Shown: in pieces, positions 7,059 to 7,144 of the stretch | Numbering within the stretch: the first letter of the stretch is position 1 | Layout of the letters: each line of letters begins with the position of its first letter | Source of the DNA: Chloroflexota bacterium | GTDB taxonomy: Bacteria > Chloroflexota > Anaerolineae > Anaerolineales > UBA4823 | Length of the DNA: 7,144 nucleotides | Direction of reading: 5' to 3' | NCBI GenBank assembly: GCA_030613705.1 | Contig: JAUWLJ010000104.1 | Span: 1 to 7,144 of the forward strand | The notes under the pieces: generated by a model | Database searches by the model: none | What the model was told of the DNA's origin: nothing | The model's input: only the letters and a program-made list of their open reading frames with translations | Position numbers and translations under genes: made by a program

Positions 7059-7144
7059 ATGCATTCTGCCTGCAAATTGAGAATAAATTCTCCAATCGAT
7101 AGAGATTCACCTCTTCCTTTTGATTTGATTGCTTCGGGAAATTT
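7059..7144 (+). CDS. Possible start of an unidentified gene (3' partial)
   Basis: From the ATG at 7059 the frame stays open to the window end: 28 full codons beginning MHSACKLRINSP and including the block LPFDLIASGN. A Shine-Dalgarno-like AGGAG sits upstream and the gene would continue on the same strand as the operon. The stretch FDLIASGN is faintly like the first beta strand of sugar-kinase (PfkB) or Rossmann-type proteins, but this is far too short for a family call. An upstream in-frame ATG at 6963 would add 32 residues. It could also be a chance open frame. Confidence 0.4.
   Translation, partial: MHSACKLRINSPIDRDSPLPFDLIASGN

Overview
The window is a compact, single-strand (+) bacterial catabolic cluster. 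Moderate GC, short intergenic gaps, a coxM-coxS-coxL-coxG-like gene order and a short AT/purine-rich intergenic repeat all fit a Chloroflexota (Anaerolineae-like) genome. That assignment is an impression from style, not a demonstrated taxonomy.

Layout. The window opens inside a gene for a cyclase-family (kynurenine formamidase/isatin hydrolase-type) metal-dependent hydrolase built from two fused cyclase domains (to 1487). A 71-base gap with a GATTAGAGATTGGA-type repeat follows, then an NmrA-like NAD(P)-binding Rossmann protein (1559-2443). Next come the three subunits of a molybdenum hydroxylase in the order FAD subunit (2499-3374), [2Fe-2S] subunit (3443-3919) and molybdopterin subunit (3981-6326). 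Overlapping the last by 4 bases is a CoxG/SRPBCC-like protein with a C-terminal membrane anchor (6323-6943). The last 201 bases hold a spacer and what may be the start of another gene (from about 7059) that runs off the end.

How the genes may work together. The three hydroxylase subunits should form one enzyme: substrate is hydroxylated at the Mo centre, and electrons pass through two [2Fe-2S] clusters to FAD. CoxG-type proteins tie such enzymes to the membrane and its quinone pool. The Mo subunit carries an RGAGR active-site loop and lacks the Cys of true CO dehydrogenase, so CO is an unlikely substrate. An upstream cyclase-family hydrolase suggests a two-step logic: hydroxylation of a heterocycle or aldehyde-like substrate, and hydrolysis of a cyclic amide or ester. 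This is inference; the sequence does not name the substrate.

The most notable observation is in the cyclase. Its C-terminal domain keeps the full metal-binding pattern, while its N-terminal domain has lost three of the four residues of the H-x3-H-x-D-x3-H motif. It looks like an active/pseudoenzyme fusion. I did not find a mobile element, CRISPR array, tRNA or rRNA, and I see no convincing evidence of an entirely new kind of system.
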